A stretch of DNA of 64,000 nucleotides from an uncultured Verrucomicrobiota bacterium. GTDB taxonomy: Bacteria; Verrucomicrobiota; Verrucomicrobiia; Methylacidiphilales; UBA1321. Shown one piece after another: positions 26,242 through 35,703 of the stretch. Position 1 is the stretch's first letter, and every line of letters begins with the position of its first letter. Made by a program: the position numbers and the translations under genes. Location of the stretch: contig CAIPBM010000164.1 of assembly GCA_903863295.1 (NCBI GenBank), positions 1 through 64,000 on the forward strand, written 5' to 3'. The notes beneath the pieces were generated by a model. It was not told the DNA's origin. It did no database searches and saw nothing but the letters and a program-made list of their open reading frames with translations.

Positions 26242-27072
26242 TTAGTTCGTCGGCGGGACATCGAAACTGCCTGCGACGACCGGCTCGATTTCCTTTTGCT
26301 GGATCCAGCCGAAATGATGGTCGCGGGCCTCAACGCGGAGGTAGTCGTTATGGCGATCCTCGACCGTGACCAATTCTCCTTCCGGAATGGTTCCGATTTT
26401 CTCGGCACTATCGAAAGGCGAAAGCCGGAGGGTGCCTTCCTTGGGTGCGACTATGACGCCTTCAATCCTGTTGCCGAAGCCAATGACGGCCACTTCCACA
26501 AATGCGAATACGAGGCTGAGCGGAATAAAAATGAAAAACACGCCTTTGCAGATTTTGCGCAGACGAGCCTCGGGCATGTTCAAGCCTTGGGCGAAGACCT
26601 TGGCCCAGTTGCTGGCGATCAAGGCCAGGAGCAGGAGCGTCAGGGAAACGATGATCAGAACAAACCAAAACGTCCAATTGATACTGCGGAGCATGACCTG
26701 CCACCAGCGATAGCTGTTCGGTTCAAGCCCGGCCTGTTTGCGGGCCAACTGGAGATTGTGGTCGATGTCCGCATCGGTGGGGGCGAGATAGCGGGCCCGC
26801 TCATAGTTCAGCATGGCCTGGCCCGGATGACCGGCCCGGGCCTCGGCATTGGCGAGGTCAAAGTAGAGAGGCGCGGAATAACCCTGGGCGGCGATGATGC
26901 CGCGGAAGAGCTTGGCCGCCTCGTCGTAGCTGCCGTAGGTATAAGCGCGATTGGCGGCGTCGATATCCGCCGTGATGTTATCGGCACGGAGCGCGGGCAG
27001 CAGCAAAAGAGAGAAGACGACGAGGAGAGAAGTAGGAAGACAGAACCGCGGGCGAAAAGAGAAAAAGGGCAT
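26242..27072 (-). CDS. batE: BatE-like TPR/SH3 protein
   Basis: From ATG 27072 the product is 276 residues: a signal peptide ending near ALRADN, TPR repeats (AYTYGSYDEAAKLFRGII, PLYFDLANAEARAGHPGQAMLNYERARYLAP), two membrane segments (WTFWFVLIIVSLTLLLLALIAS and GVFFIFIPLSLVFAFVEVAVIG) and a C-terminal SH3-like domain (IGTIPEGELVTVEDRHNDYLRVE). TPR with SH3 and a membrane pair is the typical last gene of Bat operons. It starts 2 bp after the BatD stop. Its role is thought to be in periplasmic or envelope stress complexes. Confidence 0.85.
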   Translation of the reverse strand: MPFFSFRPRFCLPTSLLVVFSLLLLPALRADNITADIDAANRAYTYGSYDEAAKLFRGIIAAQGYSAPLYFDLANAEARAGHPGQAMLNYERARYLAPTDADIDHNLQLARKQAGLEPNSYRWWQVMLRSINWTFWFVLIIVSLTLLLLALIASNWAKVFAQGLNMPEARLRKICKGVFFIFIPLSLVFAFVEVAVIGFGNRIEGVIVAPKEGTLRLSPFDSAEKIGTIPEGELVTVEDRHNDYLRVEARDHHFGWIQQKEIEPVVAGSFDVPPTN

Positions 27073-27074
27073 GG

Positions 27075-29036
27075 TTAAGCGGTTTGCAAGTGGGGTTGAA
27101 GGAGTTCGCGCACATGGCGTTCCCAATGGGCGAGGTCGAAGCGGCCTCCGGTGCCGCCAGAGTAGATGACCTCATCAGCCTGGGTGAAGAGCGGCTCCAG
27201 GGATTCGGCGAGACTGGCATCCCGGGAGCGGATTTCTCCCAGCGTAAGGGCTTCGGGATTCACGCGCCATTGAGCGCCGAGTTGTAACTGAATGGCATGG
27301 CGCGCAGCGACAAAAAAGTTGAGTGCATTGCCATCGCTGACCGCCTTGGCCATCGCCTCCTGCTCCTGCTTGAGGGAGAGCTGCTGCTGAAGGCGTTCGC
27401 CGCTGTCATCCACTTTTTTGCGCCGGGAGGCTATGAACATGACGAGAAGTCCCAGGGCGAGTGCAAGAAGGAGCCCGCCCTGCGTCAGCCAAAACCAAGG
27501 CTGATGATAAACCGGCAGAAGCGTCGAATAAAGATGGCCCATGGTGACACGGTTCGGCAGAAACTCAGCTGCACTGGCAGGGTTCGCGGCTTCGGAATCG
27601 CCCGGTGCAGCGGGTGAAGCTGTCGTTGCCAAGGCAGAGCCGGTAACGGTAACTCCGGGGAGGCTAATGGGGATGGTGACGTATTGTTTGGTTGATGGAT
27701 CGAAATAGCTGAAAGTGGCTTGCGGCAAAGGCAGATTACCGCTTTTCTGCGGAATGACGGCCTGGGTAAAGGTCTTGACGCCCTGGGTATGGGTATTGTC
27801 CTGGTAATCAATTTTTGAGGACGGCACGTAACTTTTCCAAGCCGGATCCTCGGCCAGGACCGGGCACCGAATGTAATCAAAATTGCCGGAGCCGGTAATG
27901 GTGAAGTTGAGCGTGACCGGTTCACCCACGGCCACGGTCAGAGGCTGGGCGGTGCCGGTTACTTTCAGTTGGCCGATCACACCGGTGAAATGAGCGGGGC
28001 GACCTTCGTCGGGAAGGGAATGAACATGGATGGTAAGTTGATTGCTGGAAATCGGTTCATGCTCCAAGGTCGGCTGGGTCATGAAAAAATTACTGAGGGG
28101 AGTGAAGTTGACGCGCACCCGTTTGACCCAATAGGTGTCGCGCACCATCTGCAGGGGGAAGTCCCCACTCTTCGGGGCGGAGATGGCGGTGATCCAGGTG
28201 TCGCGGATATAGGGTTCATTGGCGACTTCGAGTTGCTCTTCCTGGTAGCGCCCGGTGAGACTGTTGATGAGGAAATCACTTCCCTTGATCGTGGGGAGCG
28301 AATCTTGCTGGGCCGCGACATCAAGGCGGAGATAAAAGTCGATGCGCATCGGGATCGACTCACCGACATACGCGTCAGTCGTTTCCGGCGCAATCACAAT
28401 GAAAACCTTTGCGGGACGACCGTCGGGTTCGAGCGGCGGATTCACTTCCGAGGGTGTTGTTGTGGCGGAAGCATCGGGCGGAGTTGGCCCCACCGGAACT
28501 TTGGGGGGCATCACGACGGGCCCGTTAGGATTAAAGACAGGATATGGCGCCAGATTGGGTGGCGGACTAGGCGGACTGTTTTGCGCCGGAAGGCCCGGCA
28601 CGGATGAAGCCGAGGCAGCGGGAACCACGTTCAGCTTCATGGCTTTGATATGCAACGTGGAGCCATCCTGAAGCCCGATGTCGAAGGCGGGAATCGTATA
28701 ACTGCCCGCATGGCTCGCCCCGATCTCGAAGGTCCGGCTGGCCGTAGTGGAAAAGGCTCCGTTAATCAAACTGATGCTGGTGTTGACCCCGGTGCTGATC
28801 ACGTTGAGACCGTCAACTTCGGGGAGCTGAAAATCATTGGCCTCGGCGCCCTGGATGGAAATTGTGACCGTTGTGGTATTGCCCAACGTGATTTCCGGGG
28901 GATCGATCTTCTGGGTGAACGTGGCTGCTGCGCTGGCGGAAAGAGAGCTGAAACAGACCAATGCCGTCAGGACGAGGGCATGCATTATCGCGCGAAGAGC
29001 TGGGCGCTGAGGAATCATGGCAGGCGTGCTCTTCAT
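27075..29036 (-). CDS. batD: BatD-like large exported protein
   Basis: From ATG 29036 (its ATG shares one base with the BatB stop, TAATG) the product is 653 residues. A signal peptide precedes a beta-rich extracytoplasmic part with a proline-rich linker, and one membrane helix near residue 515 (FWLTQGGLLLALALGLLVMFIA) leads to a cytoplasmic tail. The order of domains (PPEITLGNTTTVTISIQG, later YVGESIPMRIDFYLR) fits the BatD family. It is expected to act with the Bat VWA proteins at the membrane. Confidence 0.88.
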   Translation of the reverse strand: MKSTPAMIPQRPALRAIMHALVLTALVCFSSLSASAAATFTQKIDPPEITLGNTTTVTISIQGAEANDFQLPEVDGLNVISTGVNTSISLINGAFSTTASRTFEIGASHAGSYTIPAFDIGLQDGSTLHIKAMKLNVVPAASASSVPGLPAQNSPPSPPPNLAPYPVFNPNGPVVMPPKVPVGPTPPDASATTTPSEVNPPLEPDGRPAKVFIVIAPETTDAYVGESIPMRIDFYLRLDVAAQQDSLPTIKGSDFLINSLTGRYQEEQLEVANEPYIRDTWITAISAPKSGDFPLQMVRDTYWVKRVRVNFTPLSNFFMTQPTLEHEPISSNQLTIHVHSLPDEGRPAHFTGVIGQLKVTGTAQPLTVAVGEPVTLNFTITGSGNFDYIRCPVLAEDPAWKSYVPSSKIDYQDNTHTQGVKTFTQAVIPQKSGNLPLPQATFSYFDPSTKQYVTIPISLPGVTVTGSALATTASPAAPGDSEAANPASAAEFLPNRVTMGHLYSTLLPVYHQPWFWLTQGGLLLALALGLLVMFIASRRKKVDDSGERLQQQLSLKQEQEAMAKAVSDGNALNFFVAARHAIQLQLGAQWRVNPEALTLGEIRSRDASLAESLEPLFTQADEVIYSGGTGGRFDLAHWERHVRELLQPHLQTA

Positions 29037-30997
29037 TACCAATCCTTGCCGGAAGGCGGCGGAGGTTGATTGCGGTTGGCACCGTTGAGGGTGCGGGCGG
29101 TGACGGGACGTTCGTCATCCTTCAGTGAGTCGAGGAGGTCTTCCGCTTCCTGCTTGGACTTGACCCCGGGATCGTTTTTATCCTGCGCGCGCGTCCCCGA
29201 ATAGGCCTTGGTATTGGAAGGATCTTTCCCGCCGGAAGGTTGAGTTTGCTGGCCATTTTTATCCGGATCGGGCTTGTCACCGGACTGCCCCTGATTCTGG
29301 CCGGGGTTCTGGCCATCCTGCTGGTCGCCCTGACCTTGGGGTTGCTGGCCGTCGGGATCCTGGTTGGAACCATTTCCCTGCTGATTCTTGCCTCCGGATT
29401 GGGATTGCTTGTCCTTTCCCTGCTGCTGCTGTTGCTGCTTCTTCAACTCATCCAGCTTTTTTTGCACCACCTCCGCATTATGCTTCGCGTCGGCGGAGGG
29501 CTTGAGCTTGAGGGCGGAATCGTACGATTTAAGCGCCTGTTCCCAAAGGCTGACGGTTTTCTTGGAGTCAACTTTCATCAGCGCCTCGCCATGCTTGAAC
29601 TGGGTATTGCCCAGGTTGTAGTAGGCATTTTCCTGCAACCCGAGATCGGGTGTCTCCAGCGCCTTGCGAAAGGCCTGCTCGGCCTCATTGTACTCCGCGG
29701 ATTTGTAGGCGGCGTCCCCGCGATTGTACTGGAGGTCGTCCCGGTCTGGCTGAGTTTCGGCGGCGTTGCGATAATTTTGCAGGGCATCCTGATATTTGCC
29801 CGATTTGTAATCGATCTCGGCGGTGGTGGCATCGGCCGCGCGCGCGCCGCTCAAGCCAAAGTTGAGGAATAGGCCAAGTGCGAGCAAGGGTGTTGACGCC
29901 AGGGACGCGTTGCTGGCGCGGCGACGCAATCGTCGGGATGAAGGCGCGGCACTGACCGGCGCAGCGGATTTGGAGCGCTCGTTGGTCATGAATTCCCACA
30001 TGAGAAATAAAATAGCCAGGGAAAGCGGCCACTCAAATCGTTCGATGTGAATTTTTTCACGCCGTTCCTCAAACGTGTGTTGGGGCAGTGTGGCGATGTA
30101 GCGGTTGTAAATTTCGTCAAGACCTTCGCCGCGTTGGCCAAGCGGGACGTAGGCCCCACCGGTTAGGCTGGCGATCTGGCGCAGGGTGTCTTCATCCAGC
30201 TTGGATTGGACAATCTGTCCGCTGGCATCGCGATGATAGGCCGTCGCGCCAGAGTCATCCTGCTCAGGAATAAGGTCGCCCTGGGCTGTACCGACGCCCA
30301 CCGTGTAAATCTTCAATCCTGCCGTCGCCGCTACCTTGGCGGCATCCAGCACCCGACCTTCGAGGTCTTCCCCATCCGTGATGAGGATAAGGATTTTCAT
30401 GTTATTGGGTTGACTGGCCAGGGCCTGGGTCGCCTGCTCGATGGCGGTGGCGATATCGGTGCCGGGCCGGGGAATGGTGTCGGTATCGAGTTCGCGGACA
30501 GCGTTTTGAAAAGCATCGCGATCAAGGGTGAGCGGACATTGCAGGAAGGCGTCACCGGCAAAGGCGATCAGGCCGAGCCGGTTATCGGGGAGGCGATCAG
30601 CGAAATCGGCGATGGCGAGCTTGGCGCGCTCCAGGCGACTCGGCTTCACGTCCTGGGTCAGCATGCTCTTGGAGCAATCGACGGCGAGGAGGATGTCGAG
30701 GCCCGTCCGGTTCTCCTCCACCCAATCGAAGAGGAGATACGGCCGCGCCATGGCGACGAAGAGGAGGCCGACGGCGGAGACGAGAAGCACGCGTTTGAGC
30801 AGCCGTTTGCGGGGGGAAATACTGGCCGTGAGGGCAGTGACCAGGTGCGAAGCGGCGAATTGGCGCAGCGCCTGGTTACGTCGGCGTCGCGCGCCCAGCT
30901 CCAGCAGCAGGACGGCCACCACGGCCACCGCCCCGATGAGCAGCCAGATCGGCGCGAGGAAGCCGGGGTCGAGTTTGTTCCAGAGATCGGCGGACAT
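29036..30997 (-). CDS. batB: BatB-BatC fusion: VWA membrane protein with TPR and Gln-rich tail
   Basis: The 653-residue protein starts with two membrane segments and a VWA domain containing the MIDAS motif DCSKSM and TDGED; a helix near residue 335 ends this BatB part. A second signal-like segment (LLALGLFLNFGLSGARA) and TPRs (IDYKSGKYQDALQNYRNAA, AEQAFRKALETPDLG) follow, as in BatC, and then a 130-residue tail very rich in Q, G, D and P. Two usually separate genes are fused here. It starts 1 bp after BatA ends. Confidence 0.88.
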   Translation of the reverse strand: MSADLWNKLDPGFLAPIWLLIGAVAVVAVLLLELGARRRRNQALRQFAASHLVTALTASISPRKRLLKRVLLVSAVGLLFVAMARPYLLFDWVEENRTGLDILLAVDCSKSMLTQDVKPSRLERAKLAIADFADRLPDNRLGLIAFAGDAFLQCPLTLDRDAFQNAVRELDTDTIPRPGTDIATAIEQATQALASQPNNMKILILITDGEDLEGRVLDAAKVAATAGLKIYTVGVGTAQGDLIPEQDDSGATAYHRDASGQIVQSKLDEDTLRQIASLTGGAYVPLGQRGEGLDEIYNRYIATLPQHTFEERREKIHIERFEWPLSLAILFLMWEFMTNERSKSAAPVSAAPSSRRLRRRASNASLASTPLLALGLFLNFGLSGARAADATTAEIDYKSGKYQDALQNYRNAAETQPDRDDLQYNRGDAAYKSAEYNEAEQAFRKALETPDLGLQENAYYNLGNTQFKHGEALMKVDSKKTVSLWEQALKSYDSALKLKPSADAKHNAEVVQKKLDELKKQQQQQQGKDKQSQSGGKNQQGNGSNQDPDGQQPQGQGDQQDGQNPGQNQGQSGDKPDPDKNGQQTQPSGGKDPSNTKAYSGTRAQDKNDPGVKSKQEAEDLLDSLKDDERPVTARTLNGANRNQPPPPSGKDW

Positions 30998-30998
30998 A

Positions 30999-32012
30999 TC
31001 AGGGAAGCCGCCTCCAGCGGGTATGGGCCAGGATGATTTCGAGGCCGAGGAAAAGGAGGCCCGGATAGAGCGCCCACATGAAGTACTCCTTAATGTGCTC
31101 GAAATGTTTCACCGTCGACTTGGTTGTCTCCAGTTTGTTGATCTCCTGATACACCTTCTTGAGCGTGTCGTAATCGGCGGCGCGGAAGAACTTACCGTTG
31201 CCGATATCGGCGATTTGTTGCAAGGCACCTTCATCGATATCGACCGGGATGGTGACGTAATCAACGATGCGACCGAGGGAGTCCCGGCGCGGGAACTTGG
31301 CGACATCGGATGAGCCCGCGCCGATGGCGTAGATTTTGATTCCGAGGGCGTGCGCCGCTTGGGCCGCAGCCAGGGGCGTGATCTTGCCCGCATTGTTCGC
31401 ACCATCGGTGAGCAGGACGATGATCTTCGATTTGCCCGGTTGATTGCGAAGGCGATTGGCACTGGTGGCTATGGCCGAGCCGATTGCGGTGGCATCGCCG
31501 ATCCATGAGCCGGTCTGGAGTCGGCTGACATTCTGCAAGAGCCAGTCATGGTCGAGGGTGAGCGGGCTCATCAGGAAGGCCTCGCCGGAAAAGGCGACCA
31601 TGCCGATGCGGTCGTTGGGGCGATCCTTGATGAAATCGGCGACGGTGTCGCGGACGACTTCCACGCGGCTGACCTCCTCTCCATTCTTGTGGTAGTCCAA
31701 TGCCTCCATGGAGGGTGAAAGATCGATGGCCAGCATCATGTCGATGCCACTTTCCTGTACCTGCGAAGTACTGCTGATCTGCTGGGGCCTGGCCAGCGCA
31801 AGGAGGAAACAGGCGAGTGCGAGATAGCGCAGGGCGGAGAGCCAGCCTCCCGGTTGCACCTTGCGCCGTCGGATGAGGGGGCCGAACAGGCTTAAGCCGG
31901 AATATTGGATGGCTGCGGCCTTTCCCCAATGTCCCCGCAAATAGGCCAGGGCGGGAAGGAGCAAAAACAGGGCGAAGACCCAGGGATGGGCGTAATGAAA
32001 ATGACTGGTCAT
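30999..32012 (-). CDS. batA: BatA-like VWA membrane protein
   Basis: The 337-residue protein has two N-terminal membrane segments (WVFALFLLLPALAYL and a second near residue 60), a VWA domain with MIDAS residues in DLSPSM and the loop LTDGANN, and a C-terminal helix (YFMWALYPGLLFLGLEIIL). Bat VWA proteins act with the MoxR ATPase in envelope stress tolerance. Its ATG overlaps the stop of the DUF4381-like gene by 4 bp. Confidence 0.9.
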   Translation of the reverse strand: MTSHFHYAHPWVFALFLLLPALAYLRGHWGKAAAIQYSGLSLFGPLIRRRKVQPGGWLSALRYLALACFLLALARPQQISSTSQVQESGIDMMLAIDLSPSMEALDYHKNGEEVSRVEVVRDTVADFIKDRPNDRIGMVAFSGEAFLMSPLTLDHDWLLQNVSRLQTGSWIGDATAIGSAIATSANRLRNQPGKSKIIVLLTDGANNAGKITPLAAAQAAHALGIKIYAIGAGSSDVAKFPRRDSLGRIVDYVTIPVDIDEGALQQIADIGNGKFFRAADYDTLKKVYQEINKLETTKSTVKHFEHIKEYFMWALYPGLLFLGLEIILAHTRWRRLP

Positions 32013-32704
32013 GACGCCCCTTTGCGTTGAGTTGAAGGCGCGACCGGTTTCGTAGCGGTGACGAAGGTGACGGCACGATTCTGCACATCCTCCAACTCCG
32101 CGAGGGTCGGGCGGTACTTGGCGAATTTGACCAAGTCGCAGGCCTCAAGAAAATGGCGCAGCAAGTCGCGATGCTCGGCCAACGGGGTATGGGGATCCGA
32201 TTCCATGACGCGCAGAAATTCGTCCGTCGTTCGGCGGGTGGAGGGGGTGAGGAAACGTTGGCCCAAGTAGGCGCGAATCGTCTCGGAAACAAAAATCGCG
32301 TAGGGCATCGGATCCTCTTCCTTGAGCAGCTCACGGGCTTGATTGAGCTTTTCCAAGGTGAGATCGAATGCGCTCCTGGCGCTGAGCAGGCGGTTGGGTT
32401 TGAGCCATTGCCAGAGATAGACAAGGAGTGCCACGAGGGCTATCGCTGCGAGGGCGAGCCAGAGCCAGGTCCAGGAATGGAGATAGAAAAGGGGCGGGCG
32501 GATGTCGTCAATCTCGTCCTGGCCCTGGGGATTTCCCGGCGCAGGATTCAGGGTCGGCGGAAGGATTTGGGGCTGTACGGAAGGAGAGGCTGGAGGGGGT
32601 GTTGGCGCAGTGTCCGCAGGAACGGTTGTGGAACTTGAATTGGTGGCGTCGGATTGTGCGGAGGCTAACGGCGTCGTGAAAAGGAAGAGACCCCAAAGAG
32701 CCAT
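32009..32704 (-). CDS. DUF4381-like membrane protein of the Bat operon
   Basis: From ATG 32704 the product is 231 residues: a signal peptide (MALWGLFLFTTPLASA), a proline-rich linker, one membrane helix (WTWLWLALAAIALVALLVYLW) and a soluble helical domain (SAFDLTLEKLNQARELLKEED). DUF4381-like proteins regularly sit between DUF58 and BatA. The frame stays open upstream through the REP element, but the signal peptide argues for this start. No Shine-Dalgarno is visible because the element abuts the ATG. Confidence 0.78.
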   Translation of the reverse strand: MALWGLFLFTTPLASAQSDATNSSSTTVPADTAPTPPPASPSVQPQILPPTLNPAPGNPQGQDEIDDIRPPLFYLHSWTWLWLALAAIALVALLVYLWQWLKPNRLLSARSAFDLTLEKLNQARELLKEEDPMPYAIFVSETIRAYLGQRFLTPSTRRTTDEFLRVMESDPHTPLAEHRDLLRHFLEACDLVKFAKYRPTLAELEDVQNRAVTFVTATKPVAPSTQRKGAS

Positions 32705-32855
32705 TCGGGTGGCCCGGGCTACTTGTTGCCCGGGTGGCCGAAGGCCACAGGAAGCGAAGAAAGAAGAGAGACCCGACGGATGTGCGGATTGTTTGATTCG
32801 CTCGCGTCCTGCGCGCTGCGCGCGCCCGGGCAACAAGTAGCCCGGGCAACCCGAA
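32704..32855. repeat. REP-like paired-hairpin element, copy 2
   Basis: The 152-bp element has near-perfect 32-bp terminal inverted repeats, each holding a hairpin (GCCCGGGCTACTTGTTGCCCGGG type, loop CTACTTGTTG) and a second hairpin, GTGGCC-GAA-GGCCAC on the left and GCGCGC-GCA-GCGCGC on the right. It fills the gap between the DUF4381-like gene and DUF58 within the bat operon. Confidence 0.8.
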
Positions 32856-32879
32856 AAAAGCAAAGTCATGCGCTCCATA

Positions 32880-33782
32880 TCACAACCTCCGGCTGGCGCG
32901 ATTCTGGAAGAAGCTGTAGAGAGCCTGGCTGTAGGGCTCTCCGGTGCGAAGTTCGAGCGTGTCGACCCCAGCTTGCCGGGCGGCGCGGCGAAAGGTGTCC
33001 ATCCGTTCCTTGGCCAAGGTGGTGAAGGTGTCCCGGACGCGCTTGCTGTCCGTGTCGATCTCCATCACCTCGCCCGTTTCGGGGTCTTCCAGCGTGAGGA
33101 GACCCAGCGCGGGCAACTCCTCTTCATGGCGATCACGCAAATGAAGCAGGACGAGGTCGTGCCGGTTATGGGTGATGCGGAGTTGATGGCGCAATCGCTC
33201 AAAAGCCTCCGGGCTTTCAATGAAATCGGAAAGGACAAAGACGACCGCTCGGCGACGCTGCACATCATTGACAAGATTCAACGCGGCGGCGACATCGGTG
33301 CCGCGGCGTTGCGGCGTGTGAAAAAGGATTTCGCGGATGACGCGCAGGACATGCGAGCGGCCCTTGGTGGGCGGGATGTACTGTTCGACCTCATCCGTGA
33401 AAAGCAGGAGCCCGACCTTGTCGCGATTACGGATGGCTGAGAAAGCGAGGACGCTGGCGACTTCCGCGGCGAGTTCCTGTTTGCTTTGGGTCTGCGATCC
33501 GAACTTGCCGGAGGCGCTGACATCGACCGCGAGAAGGATGGTGAGTTCCCGCTCCTCGCGTAGCTTCTTGATGAACGGGACGCCGGTGCGCGCGGTCACG
33601 TTCCAATCGATCAGCCGGACTTCGTCACCCGGCGTGTATTCGCGGACTTCATCGAAATCCATGCCGCGCCCCTTGAAGACGGAATGATATTCCCCGGCCA
33701 GCGCATCGGTAACGAGACGCCGTGTGCGCAGTTCAACCTGGCGCACTTTCTTGAGAATTTCTCGGGTAACGGCGGAGTCCAT
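32880..33782 (-). CDS. DUF58 domain protein of the MoxR/Bat operon
   Basis: The 300-residue cytosolic protein has the DUF58 core motif with RGMDFDEVREYTPGDEVRLIDWNVTAR followed by a VWA-like half with AVDVSASGKFG. It forms a pair with the MoxR ATPase that is found in most bacterial Bat operons. It starts about 97 bp after the MoxR stop and is followed by the REP element. Confidence 0.92.
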   Translation of the reverse strand: MDSAVTREILKKVRQVELRTRRLVTDALAGEYHSVFKGRGMDFDEVREYTPGDEVRLIDWNVTARTGVPFIKKLREERELTILLAVDVSASGKFGSQTQSKQELAAEVASVLAFSAIRNRDKVGLLLFTDEVEQYIPPTKGRSHVLRVIREILFHTPQRRGTDVAAALNLVNDVQRRRAVVFVLSDFIESPEAFERLRHQLRITHNRHDLVLLHLRDRHEEELPALGLLTLEDPETGEVMEIDTDSKRVRDTFTTLAKERMDTFRRAARQAGVDTLELRTGEPYSQALYSFFQNRASRRL

Positions 33783-33796
33783 GGCGAAAAACGAGG

Positions 33797-33878
33797 AGCT
33801 AAGAATTCAGAACGAAGAGCGGAGAGCAAAGAAGTAAGGCCAAGATCGTTCTCAGTTCAACGTTCTTAGTTCTTAGCT
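33797..33878. repeat. Imperfect inverted repeat between MoxR and DUF58 genes
   Basis: Arms 33797-33814 and 33861-33878 pair over 18 bp with three mismatches. It lies in the intergenic gap within the operon, so it may tune expression of downstream genes. There is no T-run. Confidence 0.4.
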
Positions 33879-34958
33879 TCAGGGCACCGGCAACGTATCC
33901 AGAATCTTCTGGATGATATCGCGTGAGCTGAGATTTTCCGCCTCGGCCTCGTAGGTCACGGTGACGCGATGTTGAAGCACATCGTAGGCGACATCCTTCA
34001 CGTCCTGTGGAGTGACGTAGGCGCGGCTGTTGAGGAAGGCCAGCGCACGGGCCGCGAGGGTGAGTGCAATCGTGGCGCGGGGCGAGGCGCCATATTGAAT
34101 CCAGCCGGGGAAATCGAGCTTGTAGGCTTTCGGCGTGCGGGTGGCCACGACGATATCGACGATGTAGTCGCGGACCTTTTCATCGACGTGGATCTGGTTG
34201 ACCACCTGTCGCGCCTGGAGGATTTGTTCCGGCGTGACGACTTCCTGCACGGCAAAACTGGGCGAGGTCGTGGCCATGTTGTCGAGGATGCCCCGTTCTT
34301 CCGCGCGGGAAGGATAGGTGACCACGACCTTGAGCATGAAGCGATCGACTTGCGCCTCGGGCAGCGGATAGGTGCCTTCCTGCTCGACCGGATTCTGCGT
34401 GGCCATGACGAGAAACGGCTCGGGTAACTTGTAGGTGTTTTCGCCCAGAGTGACCTGCCGTTCCTGCATTGCTTCCAGCAATGCGCTTTGTACCTTGGCT
34501 GGGGCGCGGTTGATTTCATCGGCGAGGACGAAGTTCGCAAAGACGGGGCCGAGCTTCGGGTTGAAGGTGCCGTCGCGGGGATTATAGATTTGGGTGCCGA
34601 CGATATCGGCGGGAAGCATATCGGGGGTGAACTGGATGCGCTGGAACTTGGCCTGCACGGCGGAGGCCAGAGTACGGAGGGCGAGCGTCTTGGCCAGCCC
34701 GGGCACGCCTTCGAGGAGGACATGGCCATTGGCGATGAGCGCGATGAGGAGCCGGTCGATGAGATATTTCTGCCCCACGATCACGCGGCTGATTTCGCGC
34801 CGCAGCGGATAGACCCAGGCGCTCGAGTCCTTCACCGCCTCAGCAGTCGAGGCGAGGCTGGCATGGCCATAAGCAATGGCGCGGGCTTGTTCGGTGCCGG
34901 GAACAGGCGGAAGGCCCGAACTGATGGCGGTGGATGCAAAAACAGGTGCGGCTTCCAT
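33879..34958 (-). CDS. MoxR-family AAA+ ATPase
   Basis: The 359-residue ATPase has a Walker A in [17 protein letters not shown], Walker B in [27 protein letters not shown], and sensor motifs [25 protein letters not shown]. MoxR proteins act as chaperone-like ATPases for VWA proteins. It is the first gene of the long bat operon. The 160 bp upstream (34959-35118) hold no other gene I can support and should contain the operon promoter. Confidence 0.95.
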   Translation of the reverse strand: MEAAPVFASTAISSGLPPVPGTEQARAIAYGHASLASTAEAVKDSSAWVYPLRREISRVIVGQKYLIDRLLIALIANGHVLLEGVPGLAKTLALRTLASAVQAKFQRIQFTPDMLPADIVGTQIYNPRDGTFNPKLGPVFANFVLADEINRAPAKVQSALLEAMQERQVTLGENTYKLPEPFLVMATQNPVEQEGTYPLPEAQVDRFMLKVVVTYPSRAEERGILDNMATTSPSFAVQEVVTPEQILQARQVVNQIHVDEKVRDYIVDIVVATRTPKAYKLDFPGWIQYGASPRATIALTLAARALAFLNSRAYVTPQDVKDVAYDVLQHRVTVTYEAEAENLSSRDIIQKILDTLPVP

Positions 34959-35118
34959 AGGATAAGTAAATGAGTTCGCGATTGTTATGGGCTGATTCCG
35001 GCCCGTGCGCGAGGTAAAAACGGCTGCATTACGAATACTTAAGATTATTGGGGCGACTTGGCGTCACTATTCTCGACGATTCGGGCGGCCGCCAGGAAAT
35101 AACGGGGATAACCCGAAG

Positions 35119-35703
35119 CTATAACTGCTGCAATTCGGGCCACGCCTGCAGGATTTCGTTCCAATGAGGCGGTGTTTCGGTCGTGGGTGACAGAATAATC
35201 AGCACCGGCTCTGCCCCAGAGGCCCCGAAACTGATCCGGCGAAGCGAGGTCTTTTCCCAGTAACTCAAGGGATTGGAGAATTGTTTTCGACCGTCGGAAA
35301 ACCAATAGAGCGCTTCCGCCTTGGAGCCATCCTTGGTGAGCTTGACCAGCGTGCCAGCTCCTTGACGGAGAGGAAAAGATTCCTCCTTCTCGATTTCCCA
35401 TCCGGCTCCTCGAAAGCAGAATGTGGGATCGTGGATGGCGTGGCGATTATGGGTGCCATCCAGAACGGTCAAGATGACTTGATCCGGGCCGGTTACCACC
35501 AGTCGTTTCAGCGAGGAGCAGCCCTGAAAGGCGATTTCCTCGGCCGGGAGAAGGGGAATGGTTTGTAACTGCACCATCGGATTTTGTGCCGTCAATTTCG
35601 ACATGCGGTCGGAGGCATCCGGTAGCGACTGGAATTCCCAGAGGGCTCCCAAGGCAATGGTGATCCCAAGCGCCAGCCAGAGTCCGATTACTTGAGGTTT
35701 CAT
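35119..35703 (-). CDS. EpsI-like exosortase-associated protein (DUF3485)
   Basis: The 194-residue protein has an N-terminal membrane anchor (GLWLALGITIALGALWEF) and the EpsI-type motif GTHNRHAIHDPTFCFRGAGWEI, with conserved His, Cys and GAGW. EpsI-like proteins occur beside exosortases and are thought to assist protein sorting or the linked polysaccharide pathway. Its start overlaps the stop of the preceding membrane protein as ATGA. It is the last gene of the exosortase operon. Confidence 0.82.
   Translation of the reverse strand: MKPQVIGLWLALGITIALGALWEFQSLPDASDRMSKLTAQNPMVQLQTIPLLPAEEIAFQGCSSLKRLVVTGPDQVILTVLDGTHNRHAIHDPTFCFRGAGWEIEKEESFPLRQGAGTLVKLTKDGSKAEALYWFSDGRKQFSNPLSYWEKTSLRRISFGASGAEPVLIILSPTTETPPHWNEILQAWPELQQL

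Noticed and set aside
25783-27078. 431-codon plus-strand frame opposite the batE and lipoprotein genes
   Set aside because: It is antisense to two genes with clear domains and translates to arginine/aspartate-rich sequence without any motif.
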